Assembly: GCA_963920705.1 (NCBI GenBank)
Contig: OY987233.1
Coordinates: 4,392,001-4,456,000, forward strand
Reading direction: 5' to 3'
Origin: Odiellus spinosus
Lineage: Eukaryota; Arthropoda; Arachnida; Opiliones; Phalangiidae
DNA length: 64,000 nt
The notes under the pieces were generated by a model. The model worked only from the letters and a program-made list of their open reading frames with translations. It was not told the DNA's origin and did no database searches. The translations under genes were made by a program, and so were the position numbers. Of this stretch, positions 10,853 through 22,008 are shown one piece after another. Numbering within the stretch: position 1 is the stretch's first letter; each line of letters opens with the position of its first letter.

Positions 10853-11460
10853 CTGTCATACTAGCATTTATTAATCAATTTAAAACGGTAAAATCAAACC
10901 GAAATTCGAATCTCCAGGAATTGTTTTAAGTGTCACCAAGAATCCATTCAGGTTCCATAAGAATATGGGAGGGCCGCGATTCAATAACCATCCTCCCAAA
11001 CTTTGTAGCAAAAGTTCGTCTGCTTCGAATCGATTTTTTTAAGTAAATCGCTCCTGACATTATATTATTAACCCGCACCACTAACGACCTTGACATAATG
11101 TTTTGGGTAATAAAAATGGAGCCGACCGAAAAAAGATCTAAGCGTACAAATGTTGCGAAAATTGCAGACGAACTATTGTTACAAAGTTTGGGAGGATTGG
11201 CTAAAGCTATACTCCCATATTCTTATGGAACCTGAATTGATTCTTGGTGTCACGTATTCACGCGTTATCTTTATAAATCGATTTAACGTAGCTTCATTTA
11301 TCGGTTGTTGAAACCGAATCGGTATGAAACTGGTTCCCGAAGCAGTTTCGAGAAATAGAATCATATCAATTCGAGAAACGACGGTTTCCCGTTCACACGA
11401 CTCTAGCGAAACGTTTTGCAACGGTTTAAATCAATTCCAAGGTCTAGTATGAACGTGCCT
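10853..11460 (+). mobile_element. MITE family E, copy 1, carrying a nested hairpin F
   Basis: E runs from CATACTAGCATTTATTAATC to CCAAGGTCTAGTATGAACG. Its ends form an imperfect inverted repeat (CTAG flanked by TCA or TGA). Internal landmarks are ATAAATCGATTTAACG and CGGTTGTTGAAACCGAATCG. Element F interrupts it at 10937-11246; removing F and one copy of the duplicated GTGTCAC restores collinearity with the copy at 54.5 kb. Confidence 0.85.
10937..11246. mobile_element. Hairpin element F nested in E
   Basis: A 310-bp foldback. Outer arms are 10937-10971 (CAAGAATCCATTCAGG...) and 11212-11246 (...CCTGAATTGATTCTTG). Inner arms around CCTCCCAAACTTTG and CAAAGTTTGGGAGG extend the stem to about GTTCGTCTGC. 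The direct repeat GTGTCAC flanks it at 10930-10936 and 11247-11253. Because the junction is partly palindromic, a 5-bp reading (TGTCA) is also possible. A 39-codon ORF (11116-11235) starts MEPTEKRSKRTN and ends in the right arm; it could be a remnant of an autonomous relative, but I do not recognise it. Confidence 0.85.
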
Positions 11461-11760
11461 ATAGTTTCATGTGTATGTTGTTGAAGCCGAATCGGTTTGA
11501 AACTGGTTCCCGAAGCAGTTTCGAGAAATATATTTTAGGAAAGATGGTTTCCCGTTCACACACGACTGCGGTGAATCGTTTTGAAACGGTTTAAATCGAT
11601 TCCAAGGACTAGTATGAACGTGCCTACGTGTGTAGGTTGTTGAAGCCGATTCGGTTTGAAACTGGTTTCCGAAGCAGTTTCGAGAAATCTATTCGAGAAA
11701 AAACTGTTTCCCTTTCACACGTGAAACGTTTCAAATCAGTTTTAATCGATTCCAAGAATG
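11461..11760 (+). mobile_element. Two extra tandem 3' halves of family E
   Basis: The E 3' half (GTTGTTGAAGCCGA..TCGG to TCGATTCCAAG) recurs at about 11480-11625 and 11633-11757, directly after the complete 3' half of E copy 1. This makes three head-to-tail 3' halves. Confidence 0.8.
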
Positions 11761-12248
11761 AATGCCGCTTATGAGAAAGCTATCAGTCGACGAATATCCA
11801 GCTATAATTCCTCCAAGGTTCAATATAATCAGTATGTCCTTACACCTCGAGCCTAATAATAATTTGCAAACATTGGGAATCCGTGTAGATATAAGACAGA
11901 AGCTGTGTTTGCCTCGGACGATGGAATTAGACCATGAATCCCGTAGCCACTGTTTAGACTGTATGATTACAATTCAATACAATTTCGTAGCCGACCTCAA
12001 TCGCGTAACCTCTTGATTTGTTGTAATTTACCAAATATGACCAGGATATAGTTGAAATTAATCATTTTTACAGATAAAACGATATGCTATTAATAGAAAA
12101 ACTTAATTTTCGAGACGTTTAGAGTCCCGATGCTCTTCTTAAGTCGATAGTTGGATGTTTCTTAAAGATGACTAGGCGGTTTTGGTTAAATTTAAATTTT
12201 GGTTACAAATGTAATTTAAGAAACATTTTAAATACCGCGTGTCTTCTT
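11761..12248. other. Unique spacer with an 84-codon ORF of unknown value
   Basis: An ORF at 11762-12016 (start MPLMRKLSVDEY) lies in non-repetitive sequence right after the E cluster. No domain recognised, and splice signals were not convincing. I do not call it a gene. Confidence 0.35.
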
Positions 12249-12693
12249 TTAAAGGGATAATGTAACCTAACAACAAGTGATTTGTCGATTCCTTATAGAT
12301 TAAACAGGCCTAATCCAACAGTAAATAAAAATTACAAACAAATATTAAAGTAGAAATAAATTTAAAACTTGCCCGGAAAATAGGCTTAGCTGGATTCACA
12401 GATATTCTGAATTTCTTCGCATTGAAGAGTCAGCGACCAATAAGCATAGGCCCGTCATTGAGGCGAGATCTCCATGAGACTTCTAATAACATTCGATTGG
12501 TCGCTGACCCTTCAATATGGGAAGAAATTCAGGATCTAAATAAAATCAGATAAGCCTATTTTTCGAGTAAGTTTTAAATTTATTTCTAGTTTAATATTTG
12601 TTTGTAATTTTGTTTACTGTTGGATTAGGCCTATTTAAACGATAAGGAATCGATAATGAAATCACTTGTTGCTTGGTTACATTCTCCCTTTAA
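12249..12693. mobile_element. Hairpin MITE family A, copy 5, full length
   Basis: The cleanest A copy. TTAA is present at 12249-12252 and 12690-12693, with termini TTAAAGGGATAATG and CATTCTCCCTTTAA. Stem tips GAGTCAGCGACCAAT and ATTGGTCGCTGACCC pair. The short loop contains GAGATCTCC. Confidence 0.92.
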
Positions 12694-13295
12694 CAAACAT
12701 TCAAGAAAAATCAAATTGATTTCATGTTTATCGTTAGTTTATGCCAATACTTTGACTATATCCAATATAGATTCTTATTTCGAATGCATTCAAATACAAC
12801 CTTAAGGGAATCTTGTAAATTTTGTTAGGTAACAACTATATATACCAAGGCCTAACGTACCGTTTTATTTTTGTCCCCCTGGTGACCAGTTTCCGTATGC
12901 GAAATTTTCCCAAAAGGCGTAAAAATAAGAGCATTCTTTATATACCAAAATACAAGCTTGTTTAAAGGAAAATTTCCTTCTGTTTCCGTGTTAAATTTTA
13001 CTCTTAGTCAGGACTACTTGGTTGCGAGGTGATATAGACATCTACGAGATACTAGTGAGGAATATTTACGAGTAGCCCACCCGCAAAAATTTATCATAAA
13101 CGTAATTTAATAAATATTTTATGAAACGTGGAGAAGAAAAAAAAAAAAAAAAAATATCTAAAACAATTTCAAGATGCAAACTTTCTCCTCGCTCGCAGCT
13201 TTCTTACATAAGGAAAAAAAAATTACTTTGGTCGTGTGAGATCCTGGAATTAAAGCCGGGTTTTCACTGAATTGTAAATAATTTGGGCTATGTGG
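12694..13295. other. Unique spacer
   Basis: AT-rich, with an A-run at about 13136-13153. No gene recognised. Confidence 0.5.
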
Positions 13296-14033
13296 TATAG
13301 ATCCAATTTATCGACTTTGAAATGATCGACAAAGGGTTATTTCAATTAATCGATTTTCAAATGATCGACATCAAAAGGTTATTTTCAATTGATTGACTTT
13401 CAGGTGATCGACAAGGAGCTATTTTGAAATGAACGACTTTCAAATGATCGACAATTGTTTATTTTCAATTTATCAATTTTAAATGATCGAAATTAAAGGG
13501 TTACTTTCGATTTATCGACTTTTAAATTATCGATAGGGGATAAATTCCAATTGATCGATTTTAAATGATCGAAATTAAAGGGTTATTTCAATTTATCGAC
13601 TTTGAAATATCGATAGGGGATAAATTTCAATTGGTCGATTTTGAAATGATCGAAATCATAGGGTAATTTTCAATTTAATGACTTTGAAATGATCGACAAG
13701 GTACTATTTTCAACTGAGCGACAAGGGGATATTTTAAACTGATCGACAAGGGGTTGTTTTCAATTGATCGACTTTCAAATGATCAACAAGGGGTTATATT
13801 AAATTTATCGACTTTGAAATGATCAACTAGGGATTATTTTTAATTGATCGACTTTCAAATTATCGATAAGGAGTTATTTTTAATTGGTCGACTTTTAAAT
13901 GATCGACAAAAGGTTATTTTCTTTTTCTTGACTTTAAAATGATCGAGCATATATTATTTTAAATTGATCGACTTTAAAATAATCGATAAGCGATTATTTT
14001 CAAACTGATCAACTTTCAAATGGTCATGATTTT
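13296..14033. repeat. Degenerate tandem array, period about 39 bp
   Basis: About 19 units built from ATTGATCGACTTT, CAAATGATCGACAAG and GGTTATTTT. Units differ by many substitutions and small indels, so this array is older than the others. Each unit contains two ATCGA motifs in opposite orientations (ATCGACTTT and AAATGATCGA), so single units can fold back. Confidence 0.85.
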
Positions 14034-14039
14034 AAATTA

Positions 14040-14312
14040 TAGCTGCGTTCATACTAGGCCTTGGAATCGATTGAAACCGTTTCAAAACGTCGTGTGAACA
14101 GTCAGCAGTCTTTTCTCGAATCGATTTCTCAAAACTGCTTCGGGAACCAGTTTTATACCGATTCGGTTTCAACAACCGATAGATGAAGCTACAATAAATC
14201 GATTTTAAAGATAATGCGTGAACACGTGACGCTTAAAACAATTCGTGGCGATTTAAATATCAGTTTTTACCGTTTCAAATCGATTAAGAAATGCTTGTGT
14301 GACCGTAGCTAA
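14040..14312 (-). mobile_element. MITE family E, copy 2 (reverse), near full length
   Basis: From GCTGCGTTCATACTAGGCC to TGTGTGACCGTAGCT, collinear with reversed E copy 1 without insertion F. It starts within a few bases of the 39-bp array's end. Confidence 0.85.
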
Positions 14313-15012
14313 TACGCAATCCTTCGAGTCAAACGATGGAAGCCATTTATCTTCGGGTTCAGCTGGTATATCTTATTTCAAGTTTTAACAAAAACATTTC
14401 AATTAAAATATAAGTTTAATGAAAACCAAGCTTCGTGGAAAAATAAGGGTGTATATGGAATATCTTTGTAAAAAACATGAGAAGTGTTTGGAGGGTGTGT
14501 GCAACGTTATATATCATATTTTTTTCATTTTTCTTTTACTGCTCAAAACGGAAAAAAAGGAAAAAAGCAAAAACCAAGGGGTAAAAAACATGAAAAAAAT
14601 ATTTCAAGGGAATGACCCTCAACCTTAAAGTACTGTACATTTTGCAAGCAACTCCAACACCCTTGATATACGTTTTTTTCTCTCCAGGGTCATTTCTTTA
14701 ACCTCTTCTCATCTAGCTCAGAACCCAGTCTACTTCTAAAGTACTATACGCGGCAAAGTTCTTAAATTACAAGAGGTTTGTGTATATATAACTATATAAG
14801 GCTACTATAAAAGTCTTCAGGTGTTTATATAGGTATCTCCGTATACTTCGCAGCTTGAGAAATGAGATCGACTAAAGCAGAAAAGTTGCCTAAACAGGCT
14901 TAACTTTAACCACACACACACACCACGCTATATTGCTAAACACAGTCAGCTAAGGGAGCCAGAACGAACTAAAGGAGTATCTATTTCATGTATAAAGAAA
15001 CATTCACATGTA
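14313..15012. other. Unique spacer with a CA microsatellite
   Basis: Contains a short (CA)n tract near 14912-14924 and a 69-codon Lys-rich chance ORF (14419-14628). No gene recognised. Confidence 0.45.
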
Positions 15013-15692
15013 GAGCTCGGAATTCGTGTAATTTTTATTAATTGGATAAAATCGACTAAATTCTGATGTATATTATCTGTTTGATTTAAAATAGACTATA
15101 TTTCATTCGAGTTAACTTATTCGAAGATGAGGTAAAACATTATTCATATCCGTTTTTATCCAAAAATGGATTTATCTTATCCGCGTTATACGTTCGGATA
15201 AAAAAAATTCGTTTATTTTCGTGAAAATTAATGAATAAAAATACGATTTAAAATCTTAGAAGATAAAGTAAAAAACATAATCCATATCCGTTTTTATCCG
15301 AAAATGGCCTTTTCTTAGAATATTATCCGCGTTATACGTTCGGATAAAAAAATTCAAAATTTATTTTCCTGATAATAACGAATAAAAAGATGATTTAAAA
15401 TCTTAGTTTCGTTGTTTTATTTATATTCTTCGAATTAAAAGTCAATTTGAAATATTTTTCTTATATTTTAGACTAATTCTGGAAATGTGAATTTTCTTAT
15501 CCATCGTTATACGTTTGAATACGAGTAATTTGTTCGTAGATAAAGCGCCAAACGCCTATCTTCGGGTAAACCTTCTACGTTTAACAATTATAAGAAAATA
15601 CAAATTTAATTTTTTAGTTTTTTTATCCGAAAATAAAATATCTGAAAATATACGAATAACGTAAGTAAATGGATATCAGATTCCGAGCTCTT
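15013..15692 (+). mobile_element. MITE family G, copy 2, with internal duplication
   Basis: Bounded by AGAGCTCGGAATTCG and ATTCCGAGCTCT. Compared with copies 1 and 3 it is about 140 bp longer, because the segment spanning ATCCGCGTTATACGTTCGG occurs twice (about 15125-15259 and 15260-15405). Confidence 0.85.
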
Positions 15693-15697
15693 GGGGT

Positions 15698-15795
15698 TGA
15701 TTAAGACTAATTTGAAAAGTCGATTAAGCTTAATTTCAAACGTCGATTAAGCCTAAATTCAAACGCCGCTTAAGCCTAATTTCAAACGACAACTA
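15698..15795 (-). repeat. Inverted outlier of the 23-bp satellite, 4 units
   Basis: Four degenerate units of GATTAAGCCTAATTTCAAACG, the reverse complement of the unit filling 16748-18487. They abut G copy 2. Confidence 0.85.
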
Positions 15796-16747
15796 TTATA
15801 AGTATCTTATGCGATTTTTAACAAAGAAATAACTGAAACAAAGAGACATTTTAATATAACTAATTAATATCTAATTTGTTAACCATTTTTAAGACATTTT
15901 TGACGTATAATTCCTAGTTAGTTCCTTCTTTTCCCGCACGTTTTTGGCCGTTGGAGGATGCTTATGAACTCTATGGTTTTTTATTCATCTTTATCTATTA
16001 AGAAAATAGTTCATGGTTAATAATTCTAGGTTACAACTAGAAATATGTTAATCGTGTTACTTGGCCTTAACTAAGAGCATCCCTTCATTGAGAGGAGCTA
16101 TATGGGTTTATTTCTATTCTAAAGAACTCTTTCATTCTTCGCTTCTCTCTTCTATTGTAAGAAAAAAAGGGTTCTTTCGAAGACGCTATCCAATTCTTTC
16201 TTTTCTTTTTCTTCTCGCTACTTTTTACCACAAGGATTCCTTTGGGTGTTTCTTAGCATTCCCGGGAGTTGTTTTTTTTTTTTATTTTATTTTTTTGATC
16301 ACGAAGTTGAAGCCCTTTTCCCGTTTACTCTTAAAATCCTCCCTGGTATAATGAATAACCCAACAACCCTACAGTTCTTGGAAAATTTCCACAGAGGGGA
16401 TTGAGTAGAAGAGATCTAGCTAGCTATTAACGGAAGAAATTGAACTAAATTAGAACGATCAAAGAAAATTAGCGTTCGAAGATGAAGATGTTATTAAATC
16501 ATTAAATTAAGAATGCTTGCTTCCGGTAGATACAAGTTTAGAAACTAAGGGAGATATTTTTTGCTTCATAATTAGCTAGGGCTTATAGATATTCAGAAAT
16601 CTTCATTTTTGGCCAAATCCAAAAAGAAACTATTAAACTTAAATTTAGACAATTAAGTTAAAACTAGGTAAATTACACTTCAAATAAAAATTTACAACAA
16701 TTAATAAAATAACTTATAATAATTAACTATTATGTTGAAATAAGTAT
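15796..16747. other. Unique spacer between inverted satellite tracts
   Basis: AT-rich. It contains a 96-codon hydrophobic chance ORF (16061-16351) ending after a T-rich stretch. No gene recognised. Confidence 0.45.
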
Positions 16748-18487
16748 TAATCGACGTTTGAAATTAGGATTTATCAGCGTTTGAAATTAGGATTTATCAT
16801 TGTTTGAAATTAGAATAATCGACATTCGAAATTAGGCTTAAATCGACGTTCGAAATTAGGCTTAATCAGCGTTTGAAATTAGGCTTAATCGACCTTTGAA
16901 ATTAGGCTTAATCAGCGTTTGAAATTAGGCTTAATCAGAGTTTGAAATTAGGCTTAATCAGAGTTTGAAATTAGGCTTAATCAGCGTTTGAAATTAGGCT
17001 TAATCAGCGTTTGAAATTAGGCTTAATCAGCGTTTGAAATTAGGCTTAATCATCGTTTGAAATTAGGCTTAATCAGCGTTTGAAATTAGGCTTAATCAGC
17101 GTTTGAAATTAGGCTTAATCAGCGTTTGAAATTAGGCTTAATCAGCGTTTGAAATTAGGCTTAATCAGCGTTTGAAATTAGGCTTAATCAGCGTTTGAAA
17201 TTAGGCTTAATCAGCGTTTGAAATTAGGCTTAATCAGCGTTTGAAATTAGGCTTAATCAGCGTTTGAAATTAGGCTTAATCAGCGTTTGAAATTAGGATT
17301 AATCAGCGTTTGAAATTAGGATTAATCAGCGTTTGAAATTAGGATTAATCAGCGTTTGAAATTAGGATTAATCAGCGTTTGAAATTAGGATTAATCAGCG
17401 TTTGAAATTAGGATTAATCAGCGTTTGAAATTAGGATTAATCAGCGTTTGAAATTAGGATTAATCAGCGTTTGAAATTAGGATTAATCAGCGTTTGAAAT
17501 TAGGATTAATCAGCGTTTGAAATTAGGATTAATCAGCGTTTGAAATTAGGATTAATCAGCGTTTGAAATTAGGATTAATCAGCGTTTGAAATTAGGATTA
17601 ATCAGCGTTTGAAATTAGGATTAATCAGCGTTTGAAATTAGGATTAATCAGCGTTTGAAATTAGGATTAATCAGCGTTTGAAATTAGGATTAATCAGCGT
17701 TTGAAATTAGGATTAATCAGCGTTTGAAATTAGGATTAATCAGCGTTTGAAATTAGGATTAATCAGCGTTTGAAATTAGGATTAATCAGCGTTTGAAATT
17801 AGGATTAATCAGCGTTTGAAATTAGGATTAATCAGCGTTTGAAATTAGGATTAATCAGCGTTTGAAATTAGGATTAATCAGCGTTTGAAATTAGGATTAA
17901 TCAGCGTTTGAAATTAGGATTAATCAGCGTTTGAAATTAGGATTAATCAGCGTTTGAAATTAGGATTAATCAGCGTTTGAAATTAGGATTAATCAGCGTT
18001 TGAAATTAGGATTAATCAGCGTTTGAAATTAGGATTAATCAGCGTTTGAAATTAGGATTAATCAGCGTTTGAAATTAGGATTAATCAGCGTTTGAAATTA
18101 GGATTAATCAGCGTTTGAAATTAGAATAATCGACCTTTGAAATTAGGATTAATCAGCGTTTGAAATTAGAATAATCGACCTTTGAAATTACGCTTAAATC
18201 GACGTTCGAAATTAGGCTTAAATCGACGTTCGAAATTAGGCTTAAATCGACGTTCGAAATTAGGCTTAAATCGACGTTCGAAATTAGGCTTAAATCGACG
18301 TTTGAAATTAGGCTTAAATCGACGTTTGAAATTAGGCTTAAATCGACGTTTGAAATTAGGCTTAAATCGACCTTTGAAATTAGGCTTAAATCCACCTTTG
18401 AAATTATTCTTAATCGCCCTTTGAAATTAGGCTTAATCAGCGTTTGAAATTAGGCTTAATAGACGTTTGAAATTAGGCTTAATCGAC
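16748..18487 (+). repeat. 23/24-bp satellite, about 75 units
   Basis: Unit built on GCGTTTGAAATTAGG followed by CTTAATCA or ATTAATCA. Three zones are visible. The left zone (to about 17290) has AGGCTTAATC. A homogeneous core (about 17290-18115) has AGGATTAATC. The right zone (about 18183-18400) has 24-bp units AGGCTTAAATCGAC. The 24-bp zone is the only part with a period divisible by 3, which explains the 80-codon frames on both strands there; they are not genes. Confidence 0.95.
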
Positions 18488-20104
18488 AGCCCAGTGCCCA
18501 ATACTATTATACTCCGAATTCTAACCCCAGAATTAATATTCGGTTAGAAACCGGAGCTCTACCTAAGTTTCGACAGTCCGAAACTACCTTGGCTTGCTTT
18601 GTTTTTATTCCCATAAAGCTAGTATTTCCACCAAACACCGTGAGAAAGAAAATTTAGTAAGGGTAAAGAAACCAGAAAGGAAAATTAATTTTCTTTCGGT
18701 TAGTTTCTTATCTTAAAAAAAACATAAATAAAGTAAAAACCAAAAAGATCTTGTTTGGATTGAATTGGAACGAAAAAATATCAAATATCGCTTGGGATTT
18801 CCATTGTTTTATACCAACCGTATATGAGAATGTATTTCTCAAGGTAAATAACAGTAAATAACAGTTGAAATGAAGAATTTTCTTCCGATTCCTTACGTAA
18901 AACTATACCCCACTGAATATTTTCATAATTTTTAAAGCAGTTTTTCTATCAGAAAACATTTTCTAAAGTTTTATACTTGAAAACGCGTTTGAATTTGGCT
19001 ACAGTGACTAGTCGTCCAATCAGCGGTCGCGTTAAAAGACACCGAACATTTACTTTGTACTGACTGTGTTTTAATTCGCGCTCTTTTTAATTTAAAATTT
19101 CTAAAATTTCAAAACTAGTTTCATTTTACTAAATTGACGGAAAAACCTTATTAATACAACTATTTGACCTTCAAAAGCTCCACTTTATCGAGAATCATAC
19201 TATCTCAGTCATTCTCCGTTTTAAAACATCGCGGAATTAACTATCTAGCCTCTGATTGGTCGAAAAGTCACTTCATTAAAATATAAGTTAAGCCTTAAAA
19301 AGTTTAAATATGATATTCTAATTGAAATAAATGCTGAAAAATTGCGGAAAAATTATAGTATTTATATTCAATTACTAAAAACCAGGGAAAAATTAGAAAA
19401 AGCTAGTAAAATATTCAGCCAAATGTCTTCCTTTAAATTACAAAAAAACGAGGTAACAGAAACAAATTTCATTTAGTCCGCCTATCAGACAGTTTCATTT
19501 CGTTCCGAAATACGGGTCTAGCTCAAGCTATAAATCGCAAACAAGACAAGCTAACAGTTCAGCCAAACGTTATAAGACACATTAACTTCTTTTTTTGAGT
19601 AAACAAAAAACCTCACGAGCCAATCAGAAATCAGAACAGCTAAGAATCTAATCTCTTCATCACAGGTTTACTACATATCTGTATTAGGATACCGACTAAC
19701 CAACCAACCATAGCTAAGCAATGATCTATAACGTTGGATTGTTTTGGATAAGCGTGAACTAGCTAAGTTCGGCGGTATATAGTCATCAAGGCACGCTGCT
19801 CACGAGATGAGACTCTAGTTTACGTCTTAGCCTAAATTATAAAGTAGATAAGGCATGTAATATTTACGGGATTAGCTACATAGGAGTGAAATTCAGCGGG
19901 CGACGAAGGGCTTAAGATTATTCTAGGGTTATTTTACGAGAAAAGGTGAGTTTTCACGCGGTTCTTGGCTAGATTACAATCCCTCCACTAAATAACGATG
20001 GTTGTAGACTATAATTAGGATTCGGAGAAGTCAGAGACAAATACTTAAAAAATCTACGACCATCAAAAATGTGAGCAAAAGGTGTTTGAAATTTTTATAT
20101 ATTA
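18488..20104. other. Unique spacer
   Basis: Largest non-repetitive stretch of the left half. Several CCAAT/ATTGG-type motifs occur (about 19016, 19255, 19620), but no ORF or TATA/initiator arrangement that I trust. Confidence 0.5.
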
Positions 20105-20819
20105 AAATCCTGACTCAAAATATCGAGGAAGAGTCTAAACCACTCGAGACAGACAGGGGTGATGATTTTTTAGCTATTTTTTAGTGATGGGCTATGACGT
20201 AAAACTCCTTGATGATAGTATTAAGCTACGTGGCGTTGTTAGAGCTCGGAATTCGTATAATTTTTATTAATTGGATAAAATCTACTTAATTCTGATTATC
20301 TGTTTGATTAAATATAGACTATTTTTTATTCGAATTAACTTATTCGAAGATTAAGTAAAAAAAACGTAATACATATTCGTTTTTATCCGAAAATGACCTT
20401 AGAATATTACCCGCGTTATACGTTCGGATAAAAAAAATTCTAAATTTATTTTCCTGAAAAATAACGAATAAAAATATGATTTAAAATCTTAGTTTCGTTG
20501 TTTTATTTATATTCTTCAAATTAAAAGAAAATTTGAAATATTTTTCTTATATTTAAGACTAATTCTGGAAATGCGAATTTTCTTATCCATCGGTATACGT
20601 TTGAATACGAGTAATTTGTTCGTAGATAAAGCGCCAAATTCTTACCTTCGGGTAAACCTTATACGTTTAACAATTATACGATTATACAAATTTCATTTTT
20701 TAGCTACAATTTTATCCGAAAAAAAATATCTGAAAATATACGAATAACAGAAGATAATGGATCGATCCGACTCCGAGCTCTAGTGGTTGTTTACTTGTAT
20801 GGAGTAAAGTGATAGATTT
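20105..20819 (+). mobile_element. MITE family D, copy 3, truncated and split by G copy 3
   Basis: The D internal part (CTCAAAATATCGAGGAAGAG) runs to GGCGTTGTT, is interrupted at 20240-20783, and resumes as GTTGTTTACTTGTATGGAG up to GTGATAGATTTTTG. The left half of D is missing. Confidence 0.85.
20240..20783 (+). mobile_element. MITE family G, copy 3, nested in D
   Basis: Bounded by AGAGCTCGGAATTCG and ACTCCGAGCTCT and collinear with copy 2 minus its internal duplication. GTTGTT of the D target appears on both sides, consistent with a short target duplication plus a few filler bases on the right. Confidence 0.85.
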
Positions 20820-21287
20820 TTGGCAGTACTTGATAAATAACCAAAAGAAATAGAATAATTATATGAAAACGCGTTCTAAATGGAGCTAAAAGAATATGTA
20901 AGGTTTGGTAATGTCAGTATTGCTAGTCTTTCCAAAAACACAAGCCTGAGGGAAGAAAAATATCGTAATTTGGAGAAATGCAATTATCCCTACTCCTATA
21001 GGAGCGTGAGGCGAAATGAACTTTTGTTTCTTGTAGGTAATATCAGCCCAACGCCATCACGAGTGAATGAAAAAAAAAAAAAAGTGTAAGTTTTCTCACC
21101 GAACAAATGAGATATCGCACAAATGGGAACAAGGTACGCATTCTAGAAATAAGAAACAATTTAGGATCTATTATAAGATCAAAGAAAAAACTACCTTCTT
21201 CGTTAATAACAACGTCAGAAGTTTAGATGCAAAAATTAAATTATTCTAAATGAATTTAAATTTTTGTAATCTTAACAAAATATTTAA
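20820..21287. other. Unique spacer
   Basis: Two short overlapping ORFs (20880-21089, 21067-21249) read into a poly-A tract. No family recognised. Confidence 0.4.
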
Positions 21288-21985
21288 AGTGAGGCAGTCT
21301 CCATTTTTTTCTAATTCCTATCAATTATATTTTTAATTTATCATTCTATTAAAACGCCGTATTCAAAAGTTTATACCTCTAGCGTTCTTAATGAACTTCA
21401 AAATGAAAATGTCTATAATATATATCGAAGACCGCGCGAAAGCGACCTTATCAATGCACCGGAATCAACTGTAGGCTCTTTACAATAGCGAAAACTTTGA
21501 ATTATATTTTTAGTTATATCAAATTATTAAAACGCTATAATCAAAGTTGAATATCTCTAAGTTGACGCAATATTAAGAAACATCCAAATTAAAATATCCA
21601 AAATATATAGGGCATTTTTATTTCCTGATATATGAAGTAGTTTACTTCTGGAACGTAATTAACGATAATTTGTATACGACTTTCTGGATTAAGTACTTTT
21701 ACGAAAAAGACCGCGGGAAAGCGACCTTATTACTGGTGCCAGAACGCGCGAGAATCAACTGTAGGCTCTATACAATAGCGAAATCACTCGACCATAGTGA
21801 TGACACGTAGTATTGCGCGGAATTTTTATTCTAAAAATTTCGAAAATGGTCGATTATAAAATATGTATTTTTACTGTCGCTGTAATTTTGTTCTAAGACA
21901 TATGTATATATATTTTGAATCGTTTTTTCACGATCTTTCCGCAAATGATACTCAATTTCCATTTGGAGTTCGTGAAATATCAGCA
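21288..21985 (+). repeat. Family C, longest copy with a duplicated head
   Basis: Starts AAAGTGAGGCAGTCTCC. The upstream segment plus GACCGCGCGAAAGCGACC and GCGAAAAC appears at 21300-21495 and again at 21496-21790, so the 5' half is duplicated in tandem. The 3' half follows through TGACATATGTATAT-like sequence to CATTTGGAGTTCGTG. Confidence 0.75.
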
Positions 21986-22008
21986 ACAGGCTAGATTTAA
22001 ATATTTAA

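Noticed and set aside
11762-12016. 84-codon ORF as a gene or exon
   Set aside because: Non-repetitive, but no recognised domain and no convincing splice or promoter signals.
19740-19830. Possible small RNA gene (structured GC-richer patch)
   Set aside because: No tRNA A/B boxes or convincing stem-loop cloverleaf could be made out by eye.
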